DNA from: Phocaeicola paurosaccharolyticus JCM 15092
GTDB lineage: Bacteria; Bacteroidota; Bacteroidia; Bacteroidales; Bacteroidaceae
Direction: 5' to 3'
DNA: 64,000 bases
Assembly: GCF_000613805.1 (NCBI RefSeq)
Contig: NZ_BAJR01000004.1
Coordinates: 1-64,000, forward strand
A program made the position numbers and the translations under genes. The notes beneath the pieces were generated by a model. The model worked only from the letters and a program-made list of their open reading frames with translations, was not told the origin of the DNA and made no database searches. Position 1 is the first letter of the stretch; the number at the start of each line of letters is the position of its first letter. Shown in pieces: positions 46,353-54,263 of this stretch.

Positions 46353-47550
46353 CGTTATTTATTTTATTATCTGTCGGTTTGTTATTTATAGCATTATCAA
46401 GTGTCATTACATTACATTGAATAAAATGTGTGCCATTCTCAACTTTTGGTAAATCGAGCTGTTTCCTAATATCATTGATAGATAAAACGCCGATATTGAA
46501 AAGACTTTTATAATACTCGGCTTGGCTTTTCTTGTCGGTTCTCAACAATACAGAAGTATCAAAGCGAACATCTATACTCCTTTTCTCACTAGGTCTGTAT
46601 ATCTTCCTTTCAAACTCTAGTTCTATCTTTTCAAGAAGTGGAGAAAGTGTATCTGTAAGGAATGAAAGTTGTGTCGCTTCTACAGTCGAATAGCTCGCCT
46701 TTGATAAGTCAAAAGCCTTTACAGGTGAGACACCAAAGAAACGGCAAATGTCTATAACATTAAATTGTCTTGTCTCCAATAGTTGAGCATCAGAAGGATT
46801 TACAGTGATAGGCTGAAAATCCATATTGCCTTCCAGAACAGCAAGCCCATTAGGAGTTCCGCTGTTTGCATTGAATGCTGTTTGCCAACTTGATTTTAAT
46901 GCAGTCCTTTGCTTTTCTGTAAGTGTTGAACTTACTTTCAATATTCCTGCCAAATTACACCCACCTTTGAAGAATCCCTGTGCCTGTGCTTCACTGTCTG
47001 AACTTAAACTTAACGTCTGATTTGCGTGTTGTATTGTAGATACACCGTTTATTCCGTCGTAGGTGAAGTTTAGCAAGTGGATCATGTTGCAGGGTTCAAC
47101 ATTACCAAATCCAGAAATAGAATATTTAAGATCCATTAAGGTGTTATCAGTATAGGTAATAGTTACAGAATTCGGGTCGATAAAATATAAACCTTTTACA
47201 TCGCCTTTTTCGTCTCGGTCTATATAAGCATATCCGGCGCCCTTTAAGAGCATACTTACAACAAGAGCTTTCATAAAAGAGAATCGGCTCATATATTGGT
47301 TTGGCTCTTTGTTAAGAATATAGTAACTTGGATGATTCTCAAACTTTACCTTGAATCCTTCCTTGTCGATAAAATACGGCTCAATCGGTAATTGTGCCAC
47401 CGAATCACTGATAACATCTACACATCGGTAAACTGTACTCAACAACATTGATTTGCTTTGTTTATAGCTTCCTACACCATTAAACAGAAGGGAATCCGTA
47501 AAAGAGCTTCTCTGTTCCTTGTTTCGTTTGAATAAACTTCGTATGTTCAT
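46333..47550 (-). CDS. HK97-family portal protein
   Basis: A 405-aa protein forming the dodecameric DNA portal. STVYRCVDVISDSVAQLPIE, KEPNQYMSRFSFMKALVVSM, GNAYI-like GYAYIDRDEKG and FFKGGCNLAGILKVSSTLTE are typical, as is the RFFGVSPVKAFDLSKASYST region near residue 270. It lies 1 nt after the large terminase gene. Confidence 0.93.
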   Translation of the reverse strand: MNIRSLFKRNKEQRSSFTDSLLFNGVGSYKQSKSMLLSTVYRCVDVISDSVAQLPIEPYFIDKEGFKVKFENHPSYYILNKEPNQYMSRFSFMKALVVSMLLKGAGYAYIDRDEKGDVKGLYFIDPNSVTITYTDNTLMDLKYSISGFGNVEPCNMIHLLNFTYDGINGVSTIQHANQTLSLSSDSEAQAQGFFKGGCNLAGILKVSSTLTEKQRTALKSSWQTAFNANSGTPNGLAVLEGNMDFQPITVNPSDAQLLETRQFNVIDICRFFGVSPVKAFDLSKASYSTVEATQLSFLTDTLSPLLEKIELEFERKIYRPSEKRSIDVRFDTSVLLRTDKKSQAEYYKSLFNIGVLSINDIRKQLDLPKVENGTHFIQCNVMTLDNAINNKPTDNKINNDEGNEE

Positions 47551-47551
47551 T

Positions 47552-49177
47552 TTACATTGACATTATTTCATTATTATATTGAGGCTGTAGTGAGTAACCT
47601 CCCAAAGCTTCCAACATTGCAATTACTCCATCAACCTTATTGTATCTATTAGATTTATCTGGCTTACAATTCCCGTTATAGTCTAATTTTAGAGTTACAT
47701 TCCTGAAACAGAACCTATTTATAGGGTTATCATCTATTATCACCATACCGCCTAATGTCAATCTTTCCATTTCCTTTGTAGGTGAATTGAAGTTTCCTAT
47801 GTTCTGCCCGAATGGCTCGAGTGGCAAACCTTCATTTGTGCAATCAATCGCCCATGAAGTAGCATTCCACTTATCATAAAAAATCTTTTGGATGCAAAGA
47901 ATTTCTGAAACTTTCAGTATGTCTTTGGTGATATAGTCATAGTCTGTTACGTTACCTGGTGTAATGATTAAATATCCCATTCTCGCCCATTCTCTATAAA
48001 GTTCCCGGTTCTTGTTATCTCCTGTCAATACTGCCTCTGGCAAATAGTAATGGACCTTAAACAAAAGTTTATCTTCTGCAGGTATAAGAAAACAACAACA
48101 AGTTAAATCTCCTGTCATTGATAAGTCTACACCGCAAAAGCAAAAACTATCTCTATGATCGTTCAATTCTATATGCTTGGATGAATCAAGAATGTATTTT
48201 TCTGGGATCCAAACATTTTTTACATCGCACCAAATGTTCAGATTCTTTGTTTTTACTCCCACCTCATCGGATGGATTGTTAACTGTTTGTTTTACCTGTT
48301 CTCTCAGATACTTCTTTGATACAGTAATATCTAAGTTTGGAGTACACTTCAACCAATTCTTCTCATCCTGCCAATCATCGCCCTCATCAAGTGAATAGAT
48401 AGCGACAAAAAAAGAATCATCCGTTTTTACTCCCTTTATTATCTCGGTGCAAACTGTTCTTAACTGATAACAGGGTAAAGATTTGTCAAAGCCTGCTGTG
48501 GTAATAGTACACAAATGAGGATTCTCACGCATACCCATTGAGGACTTTATAACGTCTCTTACTCGGCTGTTAGGTGCTGAATGGTACTCATCAACCAAAC
48601 CGAATGAAGCGTTGAAACCATCTAACTTTGAATCATCAGAAGCAAGTACTTTCAATGTAGAGTTCGTTTGTTGAAATTGAATGTCTGCCCTGAATGGAAC
48701 GAGTTTCTTTTTCTTCGGATCAAGTCCCTTGCAGAAGGTTGAACACATCTTAAAAGCTATCTTTGCTTGTTCCTTTGAGTTTGCAGCGAGCAGAACTTCC
48801 GCACCTTCTTCACCATCGGCAATTAAGAAGTATAAACATAGAGCTGCTGCGAATGCTGTCTTTCCGTTTTTACGTGATACCTCAATGTATGAGCTCGTAA
48901 ACCTTCTTGTATCGGTATCTTTCCAATAGAAACCGATAATGTTAGCAACAATGAACTGTTGCCACGGCTCAAGCTTGAAGGATTCTCCTGAATACTTACC
49001 GGTATAGTGTTTTAGAATACCGATAAATTTAATTGCCCGGTCCACTATTTTGGGTTTAAATATCAAATCATCACGTTTTAGATCATCTTTGAATCTTTGA
49101 CATGATAACTGTATATATTCCCCTGCAATAACTTTCCCGGAAAGAACATCATTACAATATTTTAGATACCCTTTCAA
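47552..49177 (-). CDS. phage terminase large subunit
   Basis: A 541-aa packaging motor. ATPase domain: adenine-binding region LEPWQQFIVANIIGFYW, Walker A-like SRKNGKTAFAAAL near residue 87, Walker B/catalytic FGLVDEYHSA near residue 195, coupling motif TITTAGFD. The RNase H-like nuclease domain begins with FCFCGVDLSMTGDLTCCCFL near residue 346; further acidic residues follow in FYDKWNATSW. It overlaps the small terminase gene by 4 nt. Confidence 0.94.
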   Translation of the reverse strand: MKGYLKYCNDVLSGKVIAGEYIQLSCQRFKDDLKRDDLIFKPKIVDRAIKFIGILKHYTGKYSGESFKLEPWQQFIVANIIGFYWKDTDTRRFTSSYIEVSRKNGKTAFAAALCLYFLIADGEEGAEVLLAANSKEQAKIAFKMCSTFCKGLDPKKKKLVPFRADIQFQQTNSTLKVLASDDSKLDGFNASFGLVDEYHSAPNSRVRDVIKSSMGMRENPHLCTITTAGFDKSLPCYQLRTVCTEIIKGVKTDDSFFVAIYSLDEGDDWQDEKNWLKCTPNLDITVSKKYLREQVKQTVNNPSDEVGVKTKNLNIWCDVKNVWIPEKYILDSSKHIELNDHRDSFCFCGVDLSMTGDLTCCCFLIPAEDKLLFKVHYYLPEAVLTGDNKNRELYREWARMGYLIITPGNVTDYDYITKDILKVSEILCIQKIFYDKWNATSWAIDCTNEGLPLEPFGQNIGNFNSPTKEMERLTLGGMVIIDDNPINRFCFRNVTLKLDYNGNCKPDKSNRYNKVDGVIAMLEALGGYSLQPQYNNEIMSM

Positions 49178-49560
49178 CGTGTTTCCTTTGGATCTTTAAT
49201 AAATCTGTCAAATGGAGAATCTTCTTCCTTCTGTGGAATAATCTTTTCAAGTTTGGTTCTTGCTTTGGCTGTAAGTCCAAATTCTGTCATTATCTTGACC
49301 GCTTGAACCTGTGCATCCCTGGCCACCTTGATTAATGGGTGTGCAATAAGAACATCCTTAACGGCAATCATTAAACCGTCTTCGTTTATCTGCTTGCTCG
49401 CCTTAATGAACATATCAAGATTTCGTGCAAGCATCATCAAAGCTGCGTTGTCAACGTTTGCTAACAGTTCTTTTTCTTCCAGAAGCGAAATAACCTCTTT
49501 GATATATTTGGATGCTTCCCGTTCTATGTCTTTTGGAATTTGAAATTGTTTCATTGTCAT
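49174..49560 (-). CDS. phage terminase small subunit (P27-like)
   Basis: A 128-aa helical protein in the small-terminase position. MLARNLDMFIKASKQINEDG and KIMTEFGLTAKARTKLEKII match the P27 family, especially the C-terminal FGLTAxARxKL motif. It binds the packaging site and recruits the large subunit. Overlaps the latter by 4 nt. Confidence 0.88.
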   Translation of the reverse strand: MTMKQFQIPKDIEREASKYIKEVISLLEEKELLANVDNAALMMLARNLDMFIKASKQINEDGLMIAVKDVLIAHPLIKVARDAQVQAVKIMTEFGLTAKARTKLEKIIPQKEEDSPFDRFIKDPKETR

Positions 49561-49599
49561 ACACTTCTTTATAAGGAATAGAAAGAAATGTATTACAAA

Positions 49600-49896
49600 T
49601 TATTTATGTTTATTGTGTATGAGTTGGTGGCACTCTTTGCAAAGTGCTTGAAGGTTGTTATAATCGAAAGCCTTATCAAGTCTTGAAAGTCCTCTGTAGT
49701 TTAGAAAACTGTCTTTATGATGCACATCTACGGCAAACTTTGTTATTCCATTATTCAAACAAATCTCGCAAAGTGGGTGTTCCATGAGATAAGATTTTCT
49801 TAGATCCTTCCATCTTGCAGTTTGGTAAATGTTTTGTCGCTCTTTTCGCTTTTCGTTTGAGTCATTTTGTTTTTTTGGCTTGTATAGTGTCGGCAT
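49600..49896 (-). CDS. phage HNH endonuclease
   Basis: A 98-aa HNH nuclease often placed next to terminases and needed for packaging cleavage in HK97-like phages. The zinc knuckle is CEICLNNG (C45, C48), with AVDVHHKDSF (catalytic His) and the second pair in LQALCKECHQLIHNKHK. The basic N-terminus KPKKQNDSNEKRKERQN is typical. It overlaps the upstream sigma-like gene by 35 nt. Confidence 0.9.
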   Translation of the reverse strand: MPTLYKPKKQNDSNEKRKERQNIYQTARWKDLRKSYLMEHPLCEICLNNGITKFAVDVHHKDSFLNYRGLSRLDKAFDYNNLQALCKECHQLIHNKHK

Positions 49897-50272
49897 AATC
49901 TAATAGTTTTTGTGTTGTATCTATATCATCAGGATTTTCTTCCGTAGGTTCTTCTTCATCATCCCCTGGCATATCAAAGTTCTCATCCATCGGAACGGAT
50001 GAACATCGCATTGCTTTTTCATTTCTGTAATATTCACCCTTTAACTGCTTGAACAATTTCTTGAACAAATCTTTGAAGTCCTGCTCTCCGTCAAACTCTC
50101 CAGTAATACGGATGTATGTATCATTAAACGTTTCTTCGTCAAATTCATTATGAACGAGTGATTGAAATAAACTTTTGTAGTGCTTATCCATCAAAGAGCG
50201 TACACTCTCATTCTGTACACCCTTTTGAATGTTTAGTTCCCTTTGATGAAATGTATCATAGCTGTTTCTCAT
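49862..50272 (-). CDS. sigma-factor region-2-like phage protein
   Basis: A 136-aa protein I do not recognise firmly. Residues 32-75 (LVHNEFDEETFNDTYIRITG, then DFKDLFKKLFKQLKGEYYRN) follow the pattern of sigma-70 region 2 (acidic run, DTYIRI, helix, YYRN). A region 4 HTH is missing; the C-terminus is an acidic tail (DDEEEPTEENPDDIDT). It could be a late-transcription factor or a structural mimic. It overlaps both neighbours (17 and 35 nt) between the RHH-like gene and HNH. Confidence 0.6.
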   Translation of the reverse strand: MRNSYDTFHQRELNIQKGVQNESVRSLMDKHYKSLFQSLVHNEFDEETFNDTYIRITGEFDGEQDFKDLFKKLFKQLKGEYYRNEKAMRCSSVPMDENFDMPGDDEEEPTEENPDDIDTTQKLLDYADTIQAKKTK

Positions 50273-50429
50273 TCCTTACTGATTTTTCGTACTTTTCCAA
50301 AAATTGGTCTATTGCGAACCTTATAACCTTTGAACGATCTAAATTCATCCTGTTACAGATTTCATTTATTGTAAATACTTGGTGCGCTGTAAGTCTTATG
50401 ATTGCTGTGCCGCCTTTCTTCTCTTCCAT
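50256..50429 (-). CDS. ribbon-helix-helix-like small phage protein, 57 aa
   Basis: A 57-codon frame starting MEEKKGGTAIIRLTAHQVFT, with NRMNLDRSKVIRFAIDQFLE as a helix-turn-helix-like pair. The layout (basic strand TAIIRLT, then two helices) suggests an Arc/MetJ-type DNA-binding fold. It ends by overlapping the start of the sigma-like gene by 17 nt, and starts 12 nt after RusA, so it is part of the operon. Confidence 0.7.
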   Translation of the reverse strand: MEEKKGGTAIIRLTAHQVFTINEICNRMNLDRSKVIRFAIDQFLEKYEKSVRNEKQL

Positions 50430-50440
50430 ATTGTGTTTAT

Positions 50441-50815
50441 TTAAAAGATTTTTTTCTGCTCGTTGGTTTCAATTATCTCAAATTCGATTCTTGGCTTCAT
50501 CGTGTCGCAATGTCTCTTGGCCTCTATTGATACGCAAAGATTATCATTGGCTATTGCCCCGACACTTTGCAAACAGTCCAAAGCAGCCTTAAAACAACCG
50601 TCTAAATCATGTCTATAGTCAGGATAATACGCATCTATCTTGAAATGAAACGGTGTGCTGATCATTCGACCTTTATAAATTTTACACTGCTTTTCAAATT
50701 CTCTTTCATACCGCTTGACTTCATAACTTTTCACCAAACAATAATGACCGTGAATCCTGCCTACTGTATAGCTGTTGCTCTTGGATGGTATAACTCCATA
50801 AATTACTTCTTTCAT
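50441..50815 (-). CDS. RusA-like Holliday junction resolvase
   Basis: A 124-aa protein of the phage RusA family, a dimeric enzyme that cuts branched DNA before packaging. KIDAYYPDYRHDLDGCFKAA then LDCLQSVGAIANDNLCVSIE holds the conserved Asp residues (DLD and NDN). The ATG at 50815 is one base past the DnaB-like stop; an earlier ATG at 50833 would overlap that gene by 17 nt. Confidence 0.88.
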   Translation of the reverse strand: MKEVIYGVIPSKSNSYTVGRIHGHYCLVKSYEVKRYEREFEKQCKIYKGRMISTPFHFKIDAYYPDYRHDLDGCFKAALDCLQSVGAIANDNLCVSIEAKRHCDTMKPRIEFEIIETNEQKKIF

Positions 50816-50816
50816 A

Positions 50817-52181
50817 TCAAAATGGATTATCATCGTTATGAGATATGATAGCAGAACGTTTAGGCAATAAATTTGGCTCTATTGGATAGAACTTCGTTAG
50901 TTCTGGAATAAATCCGCATATAAATTTGAAAGTTCCTATATTACGCCCTTTGGCAACATCCACCATACAAGTATCATGAGTATCAATATTAAGAAATTGT
51001 TCTGGGTAACTCTTTCCGTAATATTCAGGACGATACAGTAATATTATTACATCTGCTGCTTCTCCTATCTGTCCTGAACTACGCAATCTTGACAAAGAAG
51101 GAACTGGGTTCATACTATCTCGATTCAACTGAGATAAGGCAATTGTCCAAATATTTAACTCCTTCGCTATGTTCTTCAACTTCCTTGCACAATCGCCCAT
51201 TTGCTGTTCAATATTGCTTGATTTCGTGTTTACTGAAAGAATCTGCAAATAATCTACCACTACACCCTTAATGTGGTATTTAGCAACCATTCTACGAATC
51301 GAACAAAGTATATTATCAATATTATTTGTGCTCTTATCGTCGAAAAATAACGGAGCATTAAGGAAAGTCCCTACAGCCTTGTCAATTCTCGGAATCTCTT
51401 CATCATTCAGTTTATCGTACAAAATCCTACTTGATGTAATACCGCTTTCCATTGATATCATACGGGCAACTAATTGAGTCTGGTTCATTTCCATGCTGTA
51501 GAAAGCTACACCACAATTTGATTTAATTGCTTCCATTGTCAGCTTCACGGCAAAAGAACTCTTACCCATACTGGTATCACCAGCAACAATTATTAAATCT
51601 CCACCTTGTAAACCGCCTTTATCGTCAATTTTTTCAAATCCTGTTGGAGTGCCTGATAATGATTTATTATTCACAATATTCTTGTTTATCGTATCATATA
51701 AACCCTCCATAGTGTCACGCATTGAAGAGATATTATCCTGCCCGTCCTGCAATAATAAAGTGAGTTTGTTGGTTTCCGCGTTTATGGCTTCATCCACATC
51801 ATCAACTTCACGTTGAGATAAATCTATCAATCTTGAAGCAATAGGCAAACAGGCTCTTTGCCTTGCATAATCACGGAGCATTAATGCATAATGTTCAATA
51901 TCCCCGAAAGACTTATTATATAATACAAGTTGGCTTAAATCAAATATTGAAATTTTCGATTCCATTCTTCCCAATTCCTGAGATACAGTAAGAATGCTAA
52001 TATCTCCACCTGATTCCGCAACTCGCAATATTGCTATATAAATTTCTTGGTGTGTAGTGCAGTAAAAACAGTCTTTAGATAGATATTCTTGAACAGGATA
52101 AAAAGTATCTGGATAATTGAGAATAGTTCCTAATACTACCCTTTCACATTCCTCGTTTCGGATCAATATATTATTTGCCAT
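50817..52181 (-). CDS. phage DnaB-like replicative helicase
   Basis: A 454-aa helicase for phage replication. N-terminal DnaB domain: ECERVVLGTILNYPDTFYPV; ATPase: Walker A VAGDTSMGKSSFAVKL near residue 200, FYSMEMNQTQLVARMISMES, Walker B VVVDYLQIL near residue 308, IALSQLNRDS. It diverges strongly from the chromosomal DnaB at 4249, so it is phage-acquired. It overlaps the upstream DUF6291-like gene by 11 nt. Confidence 0.93.
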   Translation of the reverse strand: MANNILIRNEECERVVLGTILNYPDTFYPVQEYLSKDCFYCTTHQEIYIAILRVAESGGDISILTVSQELGRMESKISIFDLSQLVLYNKSFGDIEHYALMLRDYARQRACLPIASRLIDLSQREVDDVDEAINAETNKLTLLLQDGQDNISSMRDTMEGLYDTINKNIVNNKSLSGTPTGFEKIDDKGGLQGGDLIIVAGDTSMGKSSFAVKLTMEAIKSNCGVAFYSMEMNQTQLVARMISMESGITSSRILYDKLNDEEIPRIDKAVGTFLNAPLFFDDKSTNNIDNILCSIRRMVAKYHIKGVVVDYLQILSVNTKSSNIEQQMGDCARKLKNIAKELNIWTIALSQLNRDSMNPVPSLSRLRSSGQIGEAADVIILLYRPEYYGKSYPEQFLNIDTHDTCMVDVAKGRNIGTFKFICGFIPELTKFYPIEPNLLPKRSAIISHNDDNPF

Positions 52182-52797
52182 TATCAGTTCCTCCTTTCTT
52201 TAGCCAATTTAGTAAGGTCCTATATAGGTTAGAATATCTTTTTCGCAAATCTTTCCTATTCTCAATCTGTTGGATAGTATCAGCTATTTCTTTCCCGGTA
52301 TAATTCTCTTTAAGTTTATTAAATTCTTGAAGTGTCAAAGAATTCAAATTCTTATTGCAATATGGAGCGTTATCTTTCATCCATATTTGGAAAAGATTAA
52401 AAGATTCCTCTTCGGGTGTGAGCAAAGAAAGCTCCGCTTTCTTTGTACATACTTTAGTATGTATTTCTTTAATATCTCTATCTCTATCTCTATCTCTATC
52501 TCGTTTTGTTTTCGCTTTGTTTTCGCTTTGTTTTTTAGCATTGCAATTACCTAATAATGAAGGCTTTTCTATTCCTCTTGCTTTCTTCCCTGATTCAGAT
52601 TTAATTCTACTTTTATCCAAAGTTGGTTTAATTATCTCCCAAATTGTGAGCGGAATGCCTTCAAGTTTGATTTCCTCACCGAATAAACTATACCTACTTA
52701 TTGCCCGATAAATTAGTAATTGATTCTTGTTACTAAGTCTTGAAATCGCTTTCTCGAATGATAGGTAAAAAGTAAAACTGTTTCGCTCTGTACTCAT
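52171..52797 (-). CDS. DUF6291-like phage replication protein
   Basis: A 208-aa protein. The N-terminal part (SFTFYLSFEKAISRLSNKNQ, then LLIYRAISRYSLFGEEIKLE) resembles DUF6291 replisome-organiser-like proteins. The middle is a basic linker with five Arg-Asp pairs encoded by a hexanucleotide repeat (52475-52502). The C-terminus (SLTLQEFNKLKENYTGKEIA) resembles DnaD-like or replication-initiation tails. Just before the DnaB-like helicase, it may load it. Confidence 0.68.
   Translation of the reverse strand: MSTERNSFTFYLSFEKAISRLSNKNQLLIYRAISRYSLFGEEIKLEGIPLTIWEIIKPTLDKSRIKSESGKKARGIEKPSLLGNCNAKKQSENKAKTKRDRDRDRDRDIKEIHTKVCTKKAELSLLTPEEESFNLFQIWMKDNAPYCNKNLNSLTLQEFNKLKENYTGKEIADTIQQIENRKDLRKRYSNLYRTLLNWLKKGGTDNGK
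52475..52502. repeat. hexanucleotide microsatellite tctcta (about 4.7 copies)
   Basis: tctcta at 52475, 52481, 52487 and 52493, then tctc. It lies in-frame in the DUF6291-like gene and encodes a run of Arg-Asp pairs. Unit number could change by slippage without breaking the frame. Confidence 0.85.
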
Positions 52798-52979
52798 TTT
52801 TTACCTCCTTGCTCTAGTAAATAATAAAGAAGTGATTCCGGATCATCTTTAACTTTGTCAATTATTTCTGAGATAATTTGCGGCTCTTTGGGCGTAATAT
52901 CAGAATTATCACTATCTTTGATGAAGCTCTTGATTACGTCCGCCTTTGCGTGGGCGTTTTCTTTTTTTATATCTTCCAT
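52794..52979 (-). CDS. small phage protein, 61 aa
   Basis: A 61-aa acidic protein (EDIKKENAHAKADVIKSFIK, ending SLLYYLLEQGGKK) with no recognised domain. Its stop overlaps the start of the DUF6291-like gene by 4 nt, so it belongs to the replication operon. Confidence 0.65.
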   Translation of the reverse strand: MEDIKKENAHAKADVIKSFIKDSDNSDITPKEPQIISEIIDKVKDDPESLLYYLLEQGGKK

Positions 52980-52990
52980 ATTACCCCCTC

Positions 52991-53284
52991 TTATTTCTGT
53001 AATATTTTGTCTATATCAGACTGTTTGTATAGTCTTTTACCACCTACTTCTATCGGTGATAAATAACCATTCTTTGACCATCGCCATAGTGTTGAACGGT
53101 CTACGTGCAATTGCAGACTTGCATCATCAGGAGTAACATATATTTCATTCTGCTTGGCAAGAATTATAGCTTCTAATTCTTCTTTAGTAGAACGGATAAG
53201 ATGATTTGCGAAATTTAGCAAATCGTTTGAGGTAATTGTTATAGATACATTTGCACCACTTTTTATAATTTCTTCAAAACTCAT
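52991..53284 (-). CDS. excisionase-like HTH protein
   Basis: A 97-aa DNA-binding protein. The C-terminal half is a MerR/excisionase-type HTH_17: YVTPDDASLQLHVDRSTLWR then WSKNGYLSPIEVGGKRLYKQ and SDIDKIL, with the wing pair V-G-G-K-R. I start at ATG 53284 (MSFEEIIKSGANVS). It begins the leftward replication operon, so it may act as an excision factor or early regulator. Confidence 0.78.
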   Translation of the reverse strand: MSFEEIIKSGANVSITITSNDLLNFANHLIRSTKEELEAIILAKQNEIYVTPDDASLQLHVDRSTLWRWSKNGYLSPIEVGGKRLYKQSDIDKILQK

Positions 53285-53385
53285 AACTTTTTCTTTTACT
53301 ATTTGCCTTCTCCAATATGTAGCTACTCCTATTGGTTCTTTGACATAAGCAAAGTTATTGTTGTGAAACGTAATGCAATAAAACA

Positions 53386-53424
53386 AAAAGTAGTCAAATA
53401 GAGTTGCTCTAAATGACTACTTTT
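53386..53424 (-). terminator. nested hairpin terminator after the 272-aa gene
   Basis: aaaagtagtca (53386-53396) pairs with tgactactttt (53414-53424); inside, tagag pairs with ctcta around a ttg loop. Minus-strand sequence after the stem is T-rich. It ends the transcript that runs from the integrase. Confidence 0.8.
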
Positions 53425-53442
53425 GACTACATAAATTATAAA

Positions 53443-54261
53443 TTATTCGTAGTGTTTTTTTGCAGATATTACATTTTCATCAGTTGATGAAAGTTTACCT
53501 TTGTAATCTCTTCTGAAATATCTTATAACACCATCTTGCTGTTTTTTGTCTATATTGATGCTATGTAAAAAAGCGCATTGTTTTGAAAAATCGACTTTCC
53601 CAATGTCCAATAATGCTTTTATTTCAATAGCAATAGTTTTCCCTTTTTTGTCTTTTATACATGAAAGAAATTTGTTCATTATAGCTTTATCGTCATTAAA
53701 GAAAGATAATAGGCTCTTATCAAGCTCTTTTTCATCGTGTTTCTGCTCTTTTACATCGTGTTTCTGCTCTTTTACAAATTGCTCACATCTATACTCGTCA
53801 TAAGCTCCAAACTCCATTTCAAGATCACCGTCATTCTGTTTAAGATAATAGACTAAATCAATATCAAAATCCCCAAAAGCTTCTACAATATCTTGCGTGT
53901 ATTCCCTAATACTTTTTTTAAACAAGCCAATTGAATATCCGTAAGTATCAAGCTCTCTCATACCACAATAAACATTAAAGAGCTTAGCATCTAATTTCTT
54001 TGCAATTATTATTGCGTATCTACATCTATCTTCAGGATTTAATGATAACAACTTTTCTTGTAATTCTGAAACTGAATTACTAGACGTCTCATAATCTACA
54101 TCTTTTACAACGTTTTTATATACATCCTCATCGTGATTTAATATTGCTTCAAGCATTATAATTTGATCAGATTCTTTTTTTTCACCTTCATAATAGCCTT
54201 TCTTCATATTCTCTAATATTATAGATTCGGCTTCATCGAAAAAAGATTGTAATATTTCCAT
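53443..54261 (-). CDS. phage hypothetical protein next to integrase, 272 aa
   Basis: A 272-aa soluble protein with no recognised domain; coordinates follow the integrase by 2 nt, so the two are cotranscribed. N-terminus: LQSFFDEAESIILENMKKGY; a charged linker with KEQKHD twice (from a 21-bp DNA duplication); the C-terminus FSKQCAFLHSINIDKKQQDG with RYFRRDYKGKLSS is the kind of helical end found in integrase-linked proteins of Bacteroidetes elements. Possible role in regulation of integration or lysogeny; not shown. Confidence 0.6.
   Translation of the reverse strand: MEILQSFFDEAESIILENMKKGYYEGEKKESDQIIMLEAILNHDEDVYKNVVKDVDYETSSNSVSELQEKLLSLNPEDRCRYAIIIAKKLDAKLFNVYCGMRELDTYGYSIGLFKKSIREYTQDIVEAFGDFDIDLVYYLKQNDGDLEMEFGAYDEYRCEQFVKEQKHDVKEQKHDEKELDKSLLSFFNDDKAIMNKFLSCIKDKKGKTIAIEIKALLDIGKVDFSKQCAFLHSINIDKKQQDGVIRYFRRDYKGKLSSTDENVISAKKHYE
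53733..53774. repeat. 21-bp perfect tandem duplication
   Basis: catcgtgtttctgctcttt followed by ta occurs twice, at 53733-53753 and 53754-53774, inside the 272-aa gene. It encodes two copies of the seven-residue run VKEQKHD on the minus strand and keeps the frame. Confidence 0.8.
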
Positions 54262-54263
54262 AT

